Assembly (NCBI GenBank): GCA_964639215.1
Contig: CAZXCV010000002.1
Location: 37,490 to 101,489, forward strand
DNA from: UBA6120 sp964639215
GTDB lineage: Bacteria; Bacillota_I; Bacilli_A; RFN20; CAG-826
Direction of reading: 5' to 3'
DNA length: 64,000 nt
Shown here piece after piece: positions 1 to 7,368 of the stretch (positions are counted from its first letter, which is position 1; each line of letters starts with the position of its first letter). Under the pieces are notes generated by a model. The model had not been told where the DNA came from and ran no database searches. It was given only the letters and a program-made list of their open reading frames with translations. Both the position numbers and the translations under genes were made by a program.

Positions 1-531
1 ATTATCGCTGAAGTAGAAGAATATGAATTCATGGCATTGGAGCAGTTAATCGCCAAAAGCGATCAACAAACGTATCCACTAATCGTGATGCTTGATTCTA
101 TTCAAGACCCTCATAACTTTGGAGCCATTATCCGTAACGCTGAAGCGTTCGGTGCGGCAGGAATCATCATTAAAAAAGACCGCCAAGTCAGCGTTACCGC
201 GACAGTTGCTAAAGTTGCTAGTGGTGCCCTTGAGTATGTCCCAATCGCCGAAGTTACGAATTTATCGCAAACCACAAAACAATTGCAAGCCGCGGGATAC
301 TGGGTCATTGCCACAGCTTTGACCGATGCGATTGATTACCGCACATTTGACTACAACCGTAAACTTGTAGTGATCATTGGTTCTGAAGGATTTGGCATTG
401 CCCCGTTACTGCGTCGCAATAGTGACGTCACGGTCACCATTCCAATGAGCGGTAAGGTAAATTCAATTAATGCTGCGGCCGCTTCTGCCGTCTTGCTCGC
501 ACACATTCACGCTAATCGTTTTCCTCAATAA
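1..531 (+). CDS. rlmB: 23S rRNA 2'-O-ribose methyltransferase, TrmH/SpoU family (5' end outside window)
   Basis: The reading frame is open from base 1, so the true start lies upstream and only the catalytic C-terminal part is seen. This SpoU fold uses SAM to methylate a ribose 2'-OH, in RlmB at G2251 of 23S rRNA. Visible family motifs: NFGAIIRNAEAFGA (motif 1), IIGSEGFGI (motif 2) and IPMSGKVNSINAAAA (motif 3, with N-S-I-N for the usual S-L-N), which form the trefoil-knot SAM site. In Bacillus rlmB lies just upstream of yacP-sigH-rpmG-secE-nusG; here only the sigma gene separates it from rpmG. The stop is followed at once by an AAGGAG site for the next gene, so they are likely co-transcribed. 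Another TrmH paralogue is possible, but position favours RlmB. Confidence 0.88.
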   Translation: MIAEVEEYEFMALEQLIAKSDQQTYPLIVMLDSIQDPHNFGAIIRNAEAFGAAGIIIKKDRQVSVTATVAKVASGALEYVPIAEVTNLSQTTKQLQAAGYWVIATALTDAIDYRTFDYNRKLVVIIGSEGFGIAPLLRRNSDVTVTIPMSGKVNSINAAAASAVLLAHIHANRFPQ

Positions 532-541
532 AGGAGAAAAA

Positions 542-1135
542 ATGTCTTTAATAAAAGTTAGTGATGATGAACTCGTTTTTTTAGTGCGCCAACAAAATGA
601 TGAAGCATTAGCCATGCTTGCTGAACGGATGAAAGGAAAACAAGATCGGATGATTCGCCGTCTTTTGCGGGAAAATCGTCAATGTGGCCTTGAATTCGAT
701 GATTTAAAACTCATCGCTCATCAATCGCTTTTAAACACAATCGATTCATACGACCCGCGTAAAGCCGTTTTCGATGCTTACTATCACTTAATCCTCGAGC
801 ACGATCTCACCAATGAAATGAAAAAATTCAATACTTTCAATCAAACGATTTTAAACACAGCAATCTCGCTTGATGAGCCACTGGAAGACGGTGGAGCACT
901 ATATGATCTAATTGGTCAAGAAGATGATCAAATTGGAGCAATTAGACCAGAGCATATCCTCTCACTTGCTGAAGATAGTAGTGCGGGTTTTACTCCAATT
1001 GAAAAAGCCATTCTCGCCTATCGTATGCTCGCCTCTTCATATAGAGAAATTGGACGCATCACGAAACTCTCATATCGGCAAGTCTCGCGTATTCTTAGTC
1101 GCTTAGCGACCAACCATTTGCAAACCATTGAATAA
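542..1135 (+). CDS. sigma-70 family factor at the SigH locus (divergent)
   Basis: A 197-residue protein. The ATG at 542 is chosen because AAGGAG at 531-536 sits 5 bases upstream; the frame stays open further upstream but that would overlap rlmB. It begins with D-D-E-L-V-x-L-V-R-x-x-N-D-E-A-L, as in SigH region 2, and ends in a region-4-like helix-turn-helix (SYREIGRITKLSYRQVSRIL). It lies between rlmB and rpmG, the place of sigH in Bacillus. Region 2 is poorly conserved (the promoter-melting aromatics are not obvious), so I cannot say it recognises SigH promoters. In Mollicutes, small divergent sigma factors have been tied to recombination control, so the regulon here is open. Confidence 0.7.
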   Translation: MSLIKVSDDELVFLVRQQNDEALAMLAERMKGKQDRMIRRLLRENRQCGLEFDDLKLIAHQSLLNTIDSYDPRKAVFDAYYHLILEHDLTNEMKKFNTFNQTILNTAISLDEPLEDGGALYDLIGQEDDQIGAIRPEHILSLAEDSSAGFTPIEKAILAYRMLASSYREIGRITKLSYRQVSRILSRLATNHLQTIE

Positions 1136-1161
1136 ACTCAAAACACAGCGGTCGTTATTAC

Positions 1162-1190
1162 TTGACTTACTTAAAAACGCATGGTATATT
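1162..1190 (+). promoter_or_regulatory. promoter of rpmG-secE-nusG
   Basis: TTGACT (1162-1167), a 17-base spacer, then TATATT (1185-1190) preceded by TG (1182-1183), giving an extended -10. It sits about 35 bases upstream of the rpmG start. Confidence 0.8.
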
Positions 1191-1227
1191 TTGTTTCGCT
1201 AAAATGATTAAATAATAGGGTAACAAT

Positions 1228-1377
1228 ATGCGTGAAAAAATCATTTTAATTTGCTCCGAGTGCTTAGCTCGAAACTACGAAACGACACGGCGACGTGGCG
1301 TGACGGACACGCGTTTTGAATTAAAAAAATATTGCCCAAGATGTCAGAAAAGCACGATTCATAAAGAAAGTCGCTAG
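1228..1377 (+). CDS. rpmG: 50S ribosomal protein L33 (zinc-binding form)
   Basis: A 49-residue protein, the normal L33 length. It carries two CxxC pairs (C-S-E-C near the N-terminus, C-P-R-C near the C-terminus), the zinc-ribbon form, and the typical tail Q-K-S-T-I-H-K-E-S-R. It is the first gene of the rpmG-secE-nusG transcript, 10 bases before secE. The ribosome site is weak (AGGGTAAC at 1217-1224), but the start follows directly from the promoter at 1162. L33 binds near the E site of the large subunit. Identification rests on length, motifs and synteny. Confidence 0.93.
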   Translation: MREKIILICSECLARNYETTRRRGVTDTRFELKKYCPRCQKSTIHKESR

Positions 1378-1387
1378 AGGTGAAAAG

Positions 1388-1585
1388 ATGAACATCAAAA
1401 AATATACTGGTGAAGTAATTCGGGAAAGCCAGCGCGTTCGCTGGCCGAAGCGCGAGGTATTAATTCCCTCAATTATTGTCGTCGTTTCCATCGCTGTATT
1501 TGCGGCGGTTGTCCTAAGTTTAGAAGATCTCCTTGTCGGCGAATTATTAAAGCAATTGCGCAATGCATTTGAATCATTGCGGTAA
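1388..1585 (+). CDS. secE: preprotein translocase subunit SecE
   Basis: A 65-residue protein with a single transmembrane segment (residues about 28-50) preceded by an amphipathic basic stretch with the SecE hallmark E-S-x-R-V-x-W-P-K-R. SecE clamps the SecY channel in the cytoplasmic membrane. The start has an AGAGGTGAAAAG ribosome site at 1375-1386. The length is that of minimal Gram-positive SecE. It lies between rpmG and nusG as in nearly all bacteria. Confidence 0.95.
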   Translation: MNIKKYTGEVIRESQRVRWPKREVLIPSIIVVVSIAVFAAVVLSLEDLLVGELLKQLRNAFESLR

Positions 1586-1594
1586 GGAGCGAAT

Positions 1595-2152
1595 ATGACC
1601 ACTGAATTATTAGTTGAAAAACAATGGTATATCGTTAGCACTTACTCAAGTCATGAAAACAAAGTCGCCGAAAATTTACGGCGTCGAGTCGATTCCATGA
1701 ATTTACAAGATTTCATTTTCCGCATTCTTGTGGTTGAACAGGAAGAAGCCGTCTTTAAAGATGGGATGCCGACGGGCAAAAAGAAAATGAAAAACTCATT
1801 TCCAGGCTATGTTTTCATCGAAATGATCATGACTGATGAATCATGGTACATGGTTCGTAACACACCGGGAGTTACGGGCTTTGTCGGATCATCAGGTGGT
1901 GGTACCAAACCAATTCCAGTACCACCTGAACAAATGGAGCCAATCTTAAAACGGATGGGCATGGTTGATCAAGGCATGTATGATCGTTATAGTGTCGGTG
2001 ATTTAATAAAAGTTATTCACGGACCACTTGAAGGGACTGAAGGCACGATTCAGGTAATCGATAAAGAAAGCGGTGTTGTTAAAGTAGAAACCATTTTCTT
2101 TGGTCGCGCGACATCAGTTGAAGTTGACTTCGGAGAAATTGAAAAAATCTAA
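1595..2152 (+). CDS. nusG: transcription termination/antitermination factor NusG
   Basis: A 185-residue protein of normal length. The N-terminal NGN domain (KQWYIVSTYSSHENKVAENL, then FPGYVFIEM and VRNTPGVTGFVG) binds the RNA polymerase clamp. The C-terminal KOW domain (VGDLIKVIHGPLEGTEGTI) contacts Rho or ribosomal S10. The ribosome site is AAGGAGCG and the gene starts 9 bases after secE. A strong terminator follows directly, so NusG ends the rpmG-secE-nusG unit; unlike in Bacillus, rplK does not follow. Confidence 0.97.
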   Translation: MTTELLVEKQWYIVSTYSSHENKVAENLRRRVDSMNLQDFIFRILVVEQEEAVFKDGMPTGKKKMKNSFPGYVFIEMIMTDESWYMVRNTPGVTGFVGSSGGGTKPIPVPPEQMEPILKRMGMVDQGMYDRYSVGDLIKVIHGPLEGTEGTIQVIDKESGVVKVETIFFGRATSVEVDFGEIEKI

Positions 2153-2156
2153 AATA

Positions 2157-2181
2157 AAAGCCGATTTAATCGGCTTTTTTT
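2157..2181 (+). terminator. Rho-independent terminator after nusG
   Basis: Nine-base stem AAAGCCGAT / ATCGGCTTT with loop TTA, followed by a T run, starting five bases after the nusG stop. It also lies at the 3' end of the convergent ktrA gene and could work in both directions. Confidence 0.9.
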
Positions 2182-2182
2182 C

Positions 2183-2848
2183 TTATTCGTCACCTTGGAG
2201 AAAGTTACCGAATTCACGGAGCTCTTTTCGCTTTCCAACCACAAAGACGACGTCATCTGGTTCAATGAGATCGGATGCTCGAGGAATTGATGTCACTTTG
2301 TTTTTAGTCAGTAAGATTAGGTTGACGTTAAATTTATTACGCGGGTCAATTTCAATAATTGAGTGGGCAATGAATTTCGGTCCAACCGTGATTTTAACAA
2401 CACTAAAGTTATCGCTTAGTGAATAATAATCGAGGAAGTCTTCATCATCAAGGCGATTTGCCAAGCCTAAACCGGCAAGACGTTGCGGCATGATAATTTC
2501 TGTCGCCCCAAGTTTTTTGATAATCGGAACATAATAATCGTCATCAACGCGAACGACAATATGGGAAATGTTCATATTCGATAAGATTACCGTCGTCAAA
2601 ATCGAAGCTTGAATGTTATCGCCGTAAGCGACGATGGCGTGGGTAACGTGGTGGACATCGAGTTCGCGCAGCGCCTTTTCATCAGTGGCATCGGCAACGA
2701 AGGCGGTTGGGACATGCAGTGCCGCTTTTCGAACACTTGTTTCATCGCGGTCAATCGCGATGACGTCAGCGCCAATCGAGGCGAGTTCGCTCACAATGGC
2801 TAAACCAAACTGTCCTAATCCAATGACTGCAAATGATTTTTTACTCAT
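2183..2848 (-). CDS. ktrA: potassium uptake regulatory subunit KtrA (RCK domain)
   Basis: A 221-residue cytoplasmic gating subunit. It has one N-terminal Rossmann RCK domain with the nucleotide motif G-L-G-Q-F-G near residue 10 and the acidic ligand in V-I-A-I-D-R-D, followed by an RCK_C domain. The single-unit length fits KtrA rather than the doubled TrkA of enterobacteria. The ATG at 2848 is chosen because AAAGGAG sits 8-9 bases upstream; a start at 2869 would be seven codons longer without a better site. It is the second gene of an operon with ktrB, on the strand opposite to the ribosomal genes on both sides. Confidence 0.9.
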   Translation of the reverse strand: MSKKSFAVIGLGQFGLAIVSELASIGADVIAIDRDETSVRKAALHVPTAFVADATDEKALRELDVHHVTHAIVAYGDNIQASILTTVILSNMNISHIVVRVDDDYYVPIIKKLGATEIIMPQRLAGLGLANRLDDEDFLDYYSLSDNFSVVKITVGPKFIAHSIIEIDPRNKFNVNLILLTKNKVTSIPRASDLIEPDDVVFVVGKRKELREFGNFLQGDE

Positions 2849-2861
2849 AATAATAACTCCT

Positions 2862-4205
2862 TTAACCAATCGGGATGGTGGCTTCGATATAACTGAAATG
2901 TGTATTGTCAGCTTTGTTCATTGATTCGGACACGATTGCAAATAATGTCATCGGTCCAGTGCGACCAAGCAGCATCAATAACGCTAATATTATTTTACTA
3001 CCATTCGTTAGGTATGGGGTGACCCCTTGAGAAAAGCCAACGGTACCAAATGCGGAAAATGCTTCAAACATCAGTGCGCTTGCGTCAAATATACCGGCTG
3101 GGTAAGCTGTGTTGATATCTTCAAAATGGTTAATAAGAATAATGGAGACGAATACAATAATCCCAGCGATAAATGTTAATGCCATTGCTTTAATGACTGT
3201 TGTATTCGAGAATGATCGTTTAAATGCATGAACCTTCTTGCCTCGAATATAAGAAATGATGGCTAGTGCGATAATGAACGCGGTTGTCGTTTTGATACCA
3301 CCACCAGTGGAAATGGGGTTAGCACCAATAAACATTAAAATCATGATAAATAAACGTCCAGATAAAGAAATTCGATTCATGTCGATGGTAGAAAATCCAG
3401 CGGTACGCGCCGAAATGCTATGAAATAACGCTTGTAGAATTGTGAGATCACTCGTATGGTTGAGCTCCGTGAAATAAAGGGCAAAAGCCCCAAGAGGAAT
3501 CAGGATGATCATCATCGTCAGAACAACTTTCGTGTAAGCGGTCCAATTACGTGCTGGACGTCCAGACAGAATATCAACCCAGACAAGAAATCCAAGACCA
3601 CCAGAAACGATGAGCACCATCATGGTGATATTGAGAATTAAATTACTGGAATAAGCTTGTAAACTCGTGCTTCCTAACAAATCAAAACCAGCATTATTAA
3701 ACGCCGAGATTGACAAAAAAGCTGATTGGAAAAGTCCTTCCCAAAAACCAAAGCGTGGCACCATGACAAACATGATCGGGACGATGCCAACAGCCTCAAT
3801 TATGAGAGTAATAAAAATAACTTTGCGGACAAAATTAATGACGCCTTTCATCGATGACAAATTTAGTGCTTCCTTGATGATGTACCGATCGATGATGCCA
3901 ATCCGCCGGCCAGATAAAGTGACAATGAATGTAAAAACGGTTATAAAACCAAGACCGCCAATGGAAATGAGCACCATTAACACGATTTCACCAAATCGCG
4001 TTAATTCATCAATGACGCTTGCATAGGGCGATAAACCAGTCACACAAACAGCGGAGGCTGATAAAAACAGAGCATTGAAAAAGTCGTGCCATTGCCCATC
4101 TTCATGAGTGATTGGCAAAGCGAAAATAAAAGTTCCGATGAGTATTAGGGCGAGAAAACTCATGAATACTAGTAGATATGGTGATATACGAAACTTATTT
4201 AACAA
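2862..4205 (-). CDS. ktrB: potassium uptake channel subunit KtrB (TrkH/KtrB family)
   Basis: A 447-residue polytopic membrane protein, the size of KtrB. Selectivity-filter loops are visible: V-C-V-T-G-L-S (first pore loop), A-F-N-N-A-G-F-D (second), S-A-R-T-A-G-F-S (third) and S-A-F-G-T-V-G-F-S (fourth), each with the filter glycine. The intramembrane loop I-S-T-G-G-G-I-K-T-T is also seen. The start is TTG at 4205, five bases after a GAGGT site; no ATG is better placed. Its promoter is at 4236-4264 on the same strand. With KtrA it forms a K+ (usually Na+-coupled) uptake system. Confidence 0.92.
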   Translation of the reverse strand: MLNKFRISPYLLVFMSFLALILIGTFIFALPITHEDGQWHDFFNALFLSASAVCVTGLSPYASVIDELTRFGEIVLMVLISIGGLGFITVFTFIVTLSGRRIGIIDRYIIKEALNLSSMKGVINFVRKVIFITLIIEAVGIVPIMFVMVPRFGFWEGLFQSAFLSISAFNNAGFDLLGSTSLQAYSSNLILNITMMVLIVSGGLGFLVWVDILSGRPARNWTAYTKVVLTMMIILIPLGAFALYFTELNHTSDLTILQALFHSISARTAGFSTIDMNRISLSGRLFIMILMFIGANPISTGGGIKTTTAFIIALAIISYIRGKKVHAFKRSFSNTTVIKAMALTFIAGIIVFVSIILINHFEDINTAYPAGIFDASALMFEAFSAFGTVGFSQGVTPYLTNGSKIILALLMLLGRTGPMTLFAIVSESMNKADNTHFSYIEATIPIG

Positions 4206-4235
4206 AAGTGACCTCGCGTTTAAAACTACGACAAG

Positions 4236-4264
4236 ATTATATTACTTACGACGTTGGATGTCTA
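4236..4264 (-). promoter_or_regulatory. promoter of ktrB-ktrA
   Basis: On the minus strand: TAGACA (4259-4264), a 17-base spacer, TATAAT (4236-4241), about 30 bases before the TTG start of ktrB. Confidence 0.72.
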
Positions 4265-4325
4265 TTCAATCTCGTCGTCTATAGCCATTGCGATATGCTA
4301 AATACCAATTTTTAGTAAAATTTTC

Positions 4326-4353
4326 TTGCCTTAATAAATATACATAGTATAAT
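4326..4353 (+). promoter_or_regulatory. promoter of rplK-rplA
   Basis: TTGCCT (4326-4331), a 16-base spacer, TATAAT (4348-4353). It gives an mRNA leader of about 110 bases before rplK that contains the L1-type hairpin at 4404-4434. Confidence 0.78.
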
Positions 4354-4401
4354 ACTTAACGCATAGGTCCTATTCGGTACGCCGAAAAAACTGATTGCAC
4401 T

Positions 4402-4436
4402 GCGTGGAAGGACGTGATTCGTCCACTGACCACAGC
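4402..4436 (+). promoter_or_regulatory. candidate L1-binding autoregulatory site in the rplK leader
   Basis: GCGTGGAAGG (4402-4411) starts an outer stem GTGG/CCAC. This encloses an unpaired AA, an inner hairpin GGAC-gtgattc-GTCC, and a short unpaired stretch. The same architecture recurs between rplK and rplA. L1 represses its own operon by binding mRNA mimics of its 23S rRNA site; assigning this hairpin to L1 is an inference. Confidence 0.6.
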
Positions 4437-4469
4437 ACGGACTTTACACATAATTAGGAGGTGTGTCAC

Positions 4470-4883
4470 GTGAGTAAAAGAATCGCTAAAGTTGTCAAGA
4501 TGGAACTACCTGGTGGCGAAGCCAAACCAGGACCAAAGCTCGCTTCTGCGGGCATCGTGATGCCAAAGTTTTGTACCGATTTCAATGCTAAGACCGCTGA
4601 TCGTCGCGGTGAAGTTGTTCCGGTCATCATTACGGCGTATGAAGATAAGTCATTCGATTTCGTGATTAAGACGGCACCTGTTGCCGGGCTATTAAGAAAA
4701 GCTGCCAATATTGAAAAAGGCGCCGGAAACCGCAAAAATGCGAAAGTCGGCACGATTTCACGTGCGGCGCTACAAAAAATTGCCGAATACAAAATGGTCG
4801 ACCTCAATTGCTACGACATCGAATCTGCGATGAAAGTCATCGAAGGTTCAGCGCGTAACATGGGCATTAAGGTCGAAGACTAG
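4470..4883 (+). CDS. rplK: 50S ribosomal protein L11, short-linker (mollicute-like) form
   Basis: A 137-residue protein that forms the GTPase-associated centre with L10 and 23S helices 43/44. The GTG at 4470 is chosen because AGGAGGTG (4456-4463) is 6 bases upstream; the in-frame GTG at 4461 lies inside that site. The C-terminal RNA-binding domain is standard (AKVGTISRAALQKIAEYKM, then NMGIKVED). The interdomain segment is not: the usual A-P-P-V-G-P-A-L-G-Q-A-G-V-N-I is replaced by the shorter K-P-G-P-K-L-A-S-A-G-I-V-M. This resembles Mycoplasma L11 as I recall it. The thiopeptide-contact prolines are lost. Confidence 0.93.
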   Translation: MSKRIAKVVKMELPGGEAKPGPKLASAGIVMPKFCTDFNAKTADRRGEVVPVIITAYEDKSFDFVIKTAPVAGLLRKAANIEKGAGNRKNAKVGTISRAALQKIAEYKMVDLNCYDIESAMKVIEGSARNMGIKVED

Positions 4884-4885
4884 TC

Positions 4886-4918
4886 GCGTGGAAGGGTATT
4901 AGCCCGTTATTACCACCA
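4886..4918 (+). promoter_or_regulatory. second candidate L1-binding site between rplK and rplA
   Basis: It repeats GCGTGGAAGG (4886-4895) with outer stem GTGG/CCAC and inner hairpin GGG-tatta-(g)CCC, just upstream of the rplA ribosome site. Same layout as 4402-4436. Confidence 0.6.
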
Positions 4919-4936
4919 GAAAGGAAATACATTTAT

Positions 4937-5620
4937 ATGAAACATGGCAAAAAGTATCAAGCGGCACTCGCTTTGATCGATAAGAACAAACTCTATACAT
5001 TCGAGGAAGCCGTCCCACTTGTTAAACAAACCAATGTGACAAAATTCGATTGCACGATTGATATCTCATTCAACCTTAACCTCGATCCTAAAAAAGCCGA
5101 TCAACAAATTCGTGGCACGATGGTGCTTCCTCACGGTAATGGTAAGACTAAACGCGTCTTAGCGATTACCCAAAAAGTGGAAGAAGCCAAAGCAGCTGGC
5201 GCTGAATTCGTCGGTGGCAAAGAGATGCTCGAGAAAATTCAAAAGGAAAATTGGTTTGATTTCGATGTTATCGTCGCAACCCCAGATATGATGGGTGAAC
5301 TTGGCAAGATGGGTCGTGTCTTAGGTCCCAAAGGCTTGATGCCAAATCCAAAAACCGGTACCGTCGCCGTCGACATTGCTAAAGCTATTCAAGAAATTAA
5401 AGCGGGTAAAGTTGAATACCGACTCGACAAAGAAGGGAACATCCACGTTTCCATCGCCCGTATCAGCTTCGATGATCAAAAAATTATCGATAACTTAAGA
5501 GCGTTAACAGAGACACTTGTCAAAGTCCGCCCGTCGGCTGTTAAAGGCACGTATATTCGCAACGCGGTTATCCATACGACCATGGGACCAGCGGTTAAAG
5601 TTACTTTTCCAGGTCGCTAA
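4937..5620 (+). CDS. rplA: 50S ribosomal protein L1
   Basis: A 227-residue protein of normal length. The family signature is visible in VGKEMLEKIQ, VIVATPDMMGELGKMGRVLGPKGLMPNPKTGTV and the C-terminal TMGPAVKV. L1 builds the mobile L1 stalk that releases E-site tRNA and acts as a translational repressor. The ribosome site is AAAGGAAA. It follows rplK in one transcript with a candidate L1 mRNA site between the two genes. Confidence 0.97.
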   Translation: MKHGKKYQAALALIDKNKLYTFEEAVPLVKQTNVTKFDCTIDISFNLNLDPKKADQQIRGTMVLPHGNGKTKRVLAITQKVEEAKAAGAEFVGGKEMLEKIQKENWFDFDVIVATPDMMGELGKMGRVLGPKGLMPNPKTGTVAVDIAKAIQEIKAGKVEYRLDKEGNIHVSIARISFDDQKIIDNLRALTETLVKVRPSAVKGTYIRNAVIHTTMGPAVKVTFPGR

Positions 5621-5644
5621 TAAACTCGTTTGATTGCATTCAAT

Positions 5645-5755
5645 AGACCAAAGACAGCAACGGCGTCAGCTTAATCATGTTGCCGAGGTAATGAATCCGA
5701 GCGATTTACCGCCACATGTGGCATTACTAATTGGATATTGAAGCCTCAATAAAAA
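5645..5755 (+). promoter_or_regulatory. L10(L12)4 ribosomal protein leader RNA
   Basis: The 157-base gap before rplJ contains AGACAGC (5652-5658), stem GCAAC / GTTGC (5656-5660 and 5678-5682), and GCCGAGGTAATGAA (5682-5695). These are the kink-turn and conserved bulge features I recall from the Firmicutes L10 leader, where L10-L12 complexes bind to shut down rplJL translation. A covariance-model search would settle the boundaries. Confidence 0.75.
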
Positions 5756-5777
5756 AACTAAACAGGAGGTGTAAATA

Positions 5778-6278
5778 GTGAATCAAGCTATCTTGAAGCA
5801 AAAGGAAGCAGTAGTTAACGAAGTCATTGATCTAGCTAAAGATGCCGCGGCAATTGTCGTCGTCGAGTATCGTGGCATGAGTGTCGCTGACATTAGTACA
5901 CTACGACGCACATTGCGCGGTCTCAACGCGAAAATGGGTGTTTACAAGAACTCGATGGTACGTCGCGCTGGCGAAGCGCTTAAATACCAAGGGTTTGACG
6001 TGCACTTAACTGGACCAAATGCATTTGTATTTTGTCCCGATCCAATCGAAGGCCCAAAAGCCATCGTGAAGTTTGCCCGTCGCAATGGTGTCCTGCAAGT
6101 TAAAGGTGGTGTCGTTGAAGGTCGCGTCCTCGATGGTGATGGTATTAAAGCCGTTGCTAACTTACCAGGGAAACTCGGTCTTATCTCGATGCTCTTATCA
6201 TGCTTACAGTCACCAATTCGTTCATTTGCAGCAACCGTACAAGCGGTCTGCGATCATCAACAATCACCAGCCAATTAG
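5778..6278 (+). CDS. rplJ: 50S ribosomal protein L10
   Basis: A 166-residue protein of normal length. It has the N-terminal rRNA-binding domain typical of L10 (VVVEYRGMSVADISTLRRTL, KMGVYKNSMVRRA), then the LTGPNAFVF and GKLGLISMLL segments that lead into the L12-binding helix. The start is GTG at 5778 with AGGAGGTG at 5764-5771. L10 anchors L12 dimers at the stalk base and represses its own operon through the leader upstream. It is co-transcribed with rplL, 12 bases away. Confidence 0.96.
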   Translation: MNQAILKQKEAVVNEVIDLAKDAAAIVVVEYRGMSVADISTLRRTLRGLNAKMGVYKNSMVRRAGEALKYQGFDVHLTGPNAFVFCPDPIEGPKAIVKFARRNGVLQVKGGVVEGRVLDGDGIKAVANLPGKLGLISMLLSCLQSPIRSFAATVQAVCDHQQSPAN

Positions 6279-6290
6279 GAGGAACACATA

Positions 6291-6671
6291 ATGGCAAAAT
6301 TAACAATTGAAGAAATCATCGCTTCATTAAAAGAGATGACCTTACTCGAACTCAACGATTTAGTCAAAGCCGTCGAAAAAGAATTCGGCGTTACCGCTGC
6401 AGCCCCTGTCGCTGTGGCCGGACCAGCCCACGAAGAAGAAGAAGCTGCACCAAAAGGACCAGTTGATGTCAGTTTATTCTTAAAAGCTGTCGGTCAATCC
6501 AAAGTCGCTGTTATTAAAGCAGTGCAAGCAATCACCGGTCTCGGATTAATGGATGCAAAAAAATTAGTTGATGGTGCCCCTGTTGCCATCAAAGAAAAAA
6601 TTTCACCCGTTGAAGCCGAAGAACACAAGAAAGCACTTGTGGTAGCCGGAGCCGAAGTTGAGATTAAATAA
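6291..6671 (+). CDS. rplL: 50S ribosomal protein L7/L12
   Basis: A 126-residue acidic protein. The N-terminal dimerisation domain (TIEEIIASLKEMTLLELNDLV) is followed by an Ala/Gly/Glu hinge at about residues 35-52. The C-terminal factor-binding domain is intact (KVAVIKAVQAITGLGLMDAKKLVD, EAEEHKKALVVAGAEVEIK). It recruits EF-G, EF-Tu and other GTPases to the ribosome. Strong AGGAGGAA ribosome site. A terminator follows 24 bases after the stop. Confidence 0.97.
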   Translation: MAKLTIEEIIASLKEMTLLELNDLVKAVEKEFGVTAAAPVAVAGPAHEEEEAAPKGPVDVSLFLKAVGQSKVAVIKAVQAITGLGLMDAKKLVDGAPVAIKEKISPVEAEEHKKALVVAGAEVEIK

Positions 6672-6695
6672 TAACGAAACAATCTAACCATAACC

Positions 6696-6722
6696 AAAAC
6701 CTGTCGTTAAGGCGGGTTTTTG
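6696..6722 (+). terminator. terminator/attenuator after rplL
   Basis: Stem AAAACCTG (6696-6703) / CGGGTTTT (6713-6720) with one T-G pair and a 9-base loop. Only a short T run follows, so read-through into the methyltransferase-rpoB genes is expected. Confidence 0.7.
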
Positions 6723-6746
6723 GGCTTTATTAGGAGGTGATGACTC

Positions 6747-7343
6747 GTGCCGCATTATTACGAAAATGATGCCGATTTGCCGAGTAAACCACGCGAATTG
6801 CAACTAGAAATACGCGGGCGAGTCTACCACTTCAATGTCGATAGTGGTGTCTTCTCTAAACACCGTCTCGACATGGGTAGCCAATTATTAATCGATTCAT
6901 TAGCCCCCGTCGATCTTGGGGCAACGATGCTCGATCTTGGTTGTGGGTATGGACCAATTGGTATCATCTTAGCCGACATGCACCCGAAATTACGGGTGTT
7001 GATGGTCGATATTAACATCCGCGCGGTAACATTAGCTCGCAGTAATATCGATAAGCATCGACTCAATGCGCGCGTAGAGGCGCTCGTGAGCGATGGATTC
7101 CAAAATGTTGTTGGCACCTTCGATACCATCGTGACCAATCCGCCGATTCGAGCGGGGAAAAAAGTAATCTACCGATTTTATGAAGAAGCAAAACAACATT
7201 TGAATAAAGAAGGCAGCCTCTATCTCGTGATTCGAAAAGATCAAGGGGCAGCCTCTAGTTACGAGTTTCTAACATCAATCTATCGCCATGTAACGCGGCT
7301 TGAGCGCCACCATGGTTACCACGTCTATCAAGCACATGACTAA
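6747..7343 (+). CDS. class I SAM methyltransferase, RsmC/YbxB type
   Basis: A 198-residue protein corresponding in place and size to Bacillus YbxB, between rplL and rpoB. It has the SAM-binding motif LDLGCGYGPIGI (about residues 64-75), an acidic motif II (MVDINIRAVTLARSN) and a catalytic N-P-P-I motif (VTNPPIRAG) for base-amine methylation. RsmC methylates G1207 of 16S rRNA; the substrate of the short Firmicutes form is less certain. The start is GTG at 6747, preceded by AGGAGGTGAT. The stop lies 25 bases before the rpoB start, so the two are probably co-transcribed. Confidence 0.87.
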   Translation: MPHYYENDADLPSKPRELQLEIRGRVYHFNVDSGVFSKHRLDMGSQLLIDSLAPVDLGATMLDLGCGYGPIGIILADMHPKLRVLMVDINIRAVTLARSNIDKHRLNARVEALVSDGFQNVVGTFDTIVTNPPIRAGKKVIYRFYEEAKQHLNKEGSLYLVIRKDQGAASSYEFLTSIYRHVTRLERHHGYHVYQAHD

Positions 7344-7368
7344 GCCACCAAACGAAGGAGCGTATTCT

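Noticed and set aside
3667..4026. A 119-residue open frame opposite ktrB
   Set aside because: Complement of conserved KtrB membrane segments; no ribosome site or recognisable product.
4461..4469. GTG at 4461 as the rplK start
   Set aside because: It lies inside the AGGAGGTG ribosome site; GTG at 4470 has correct spacing.
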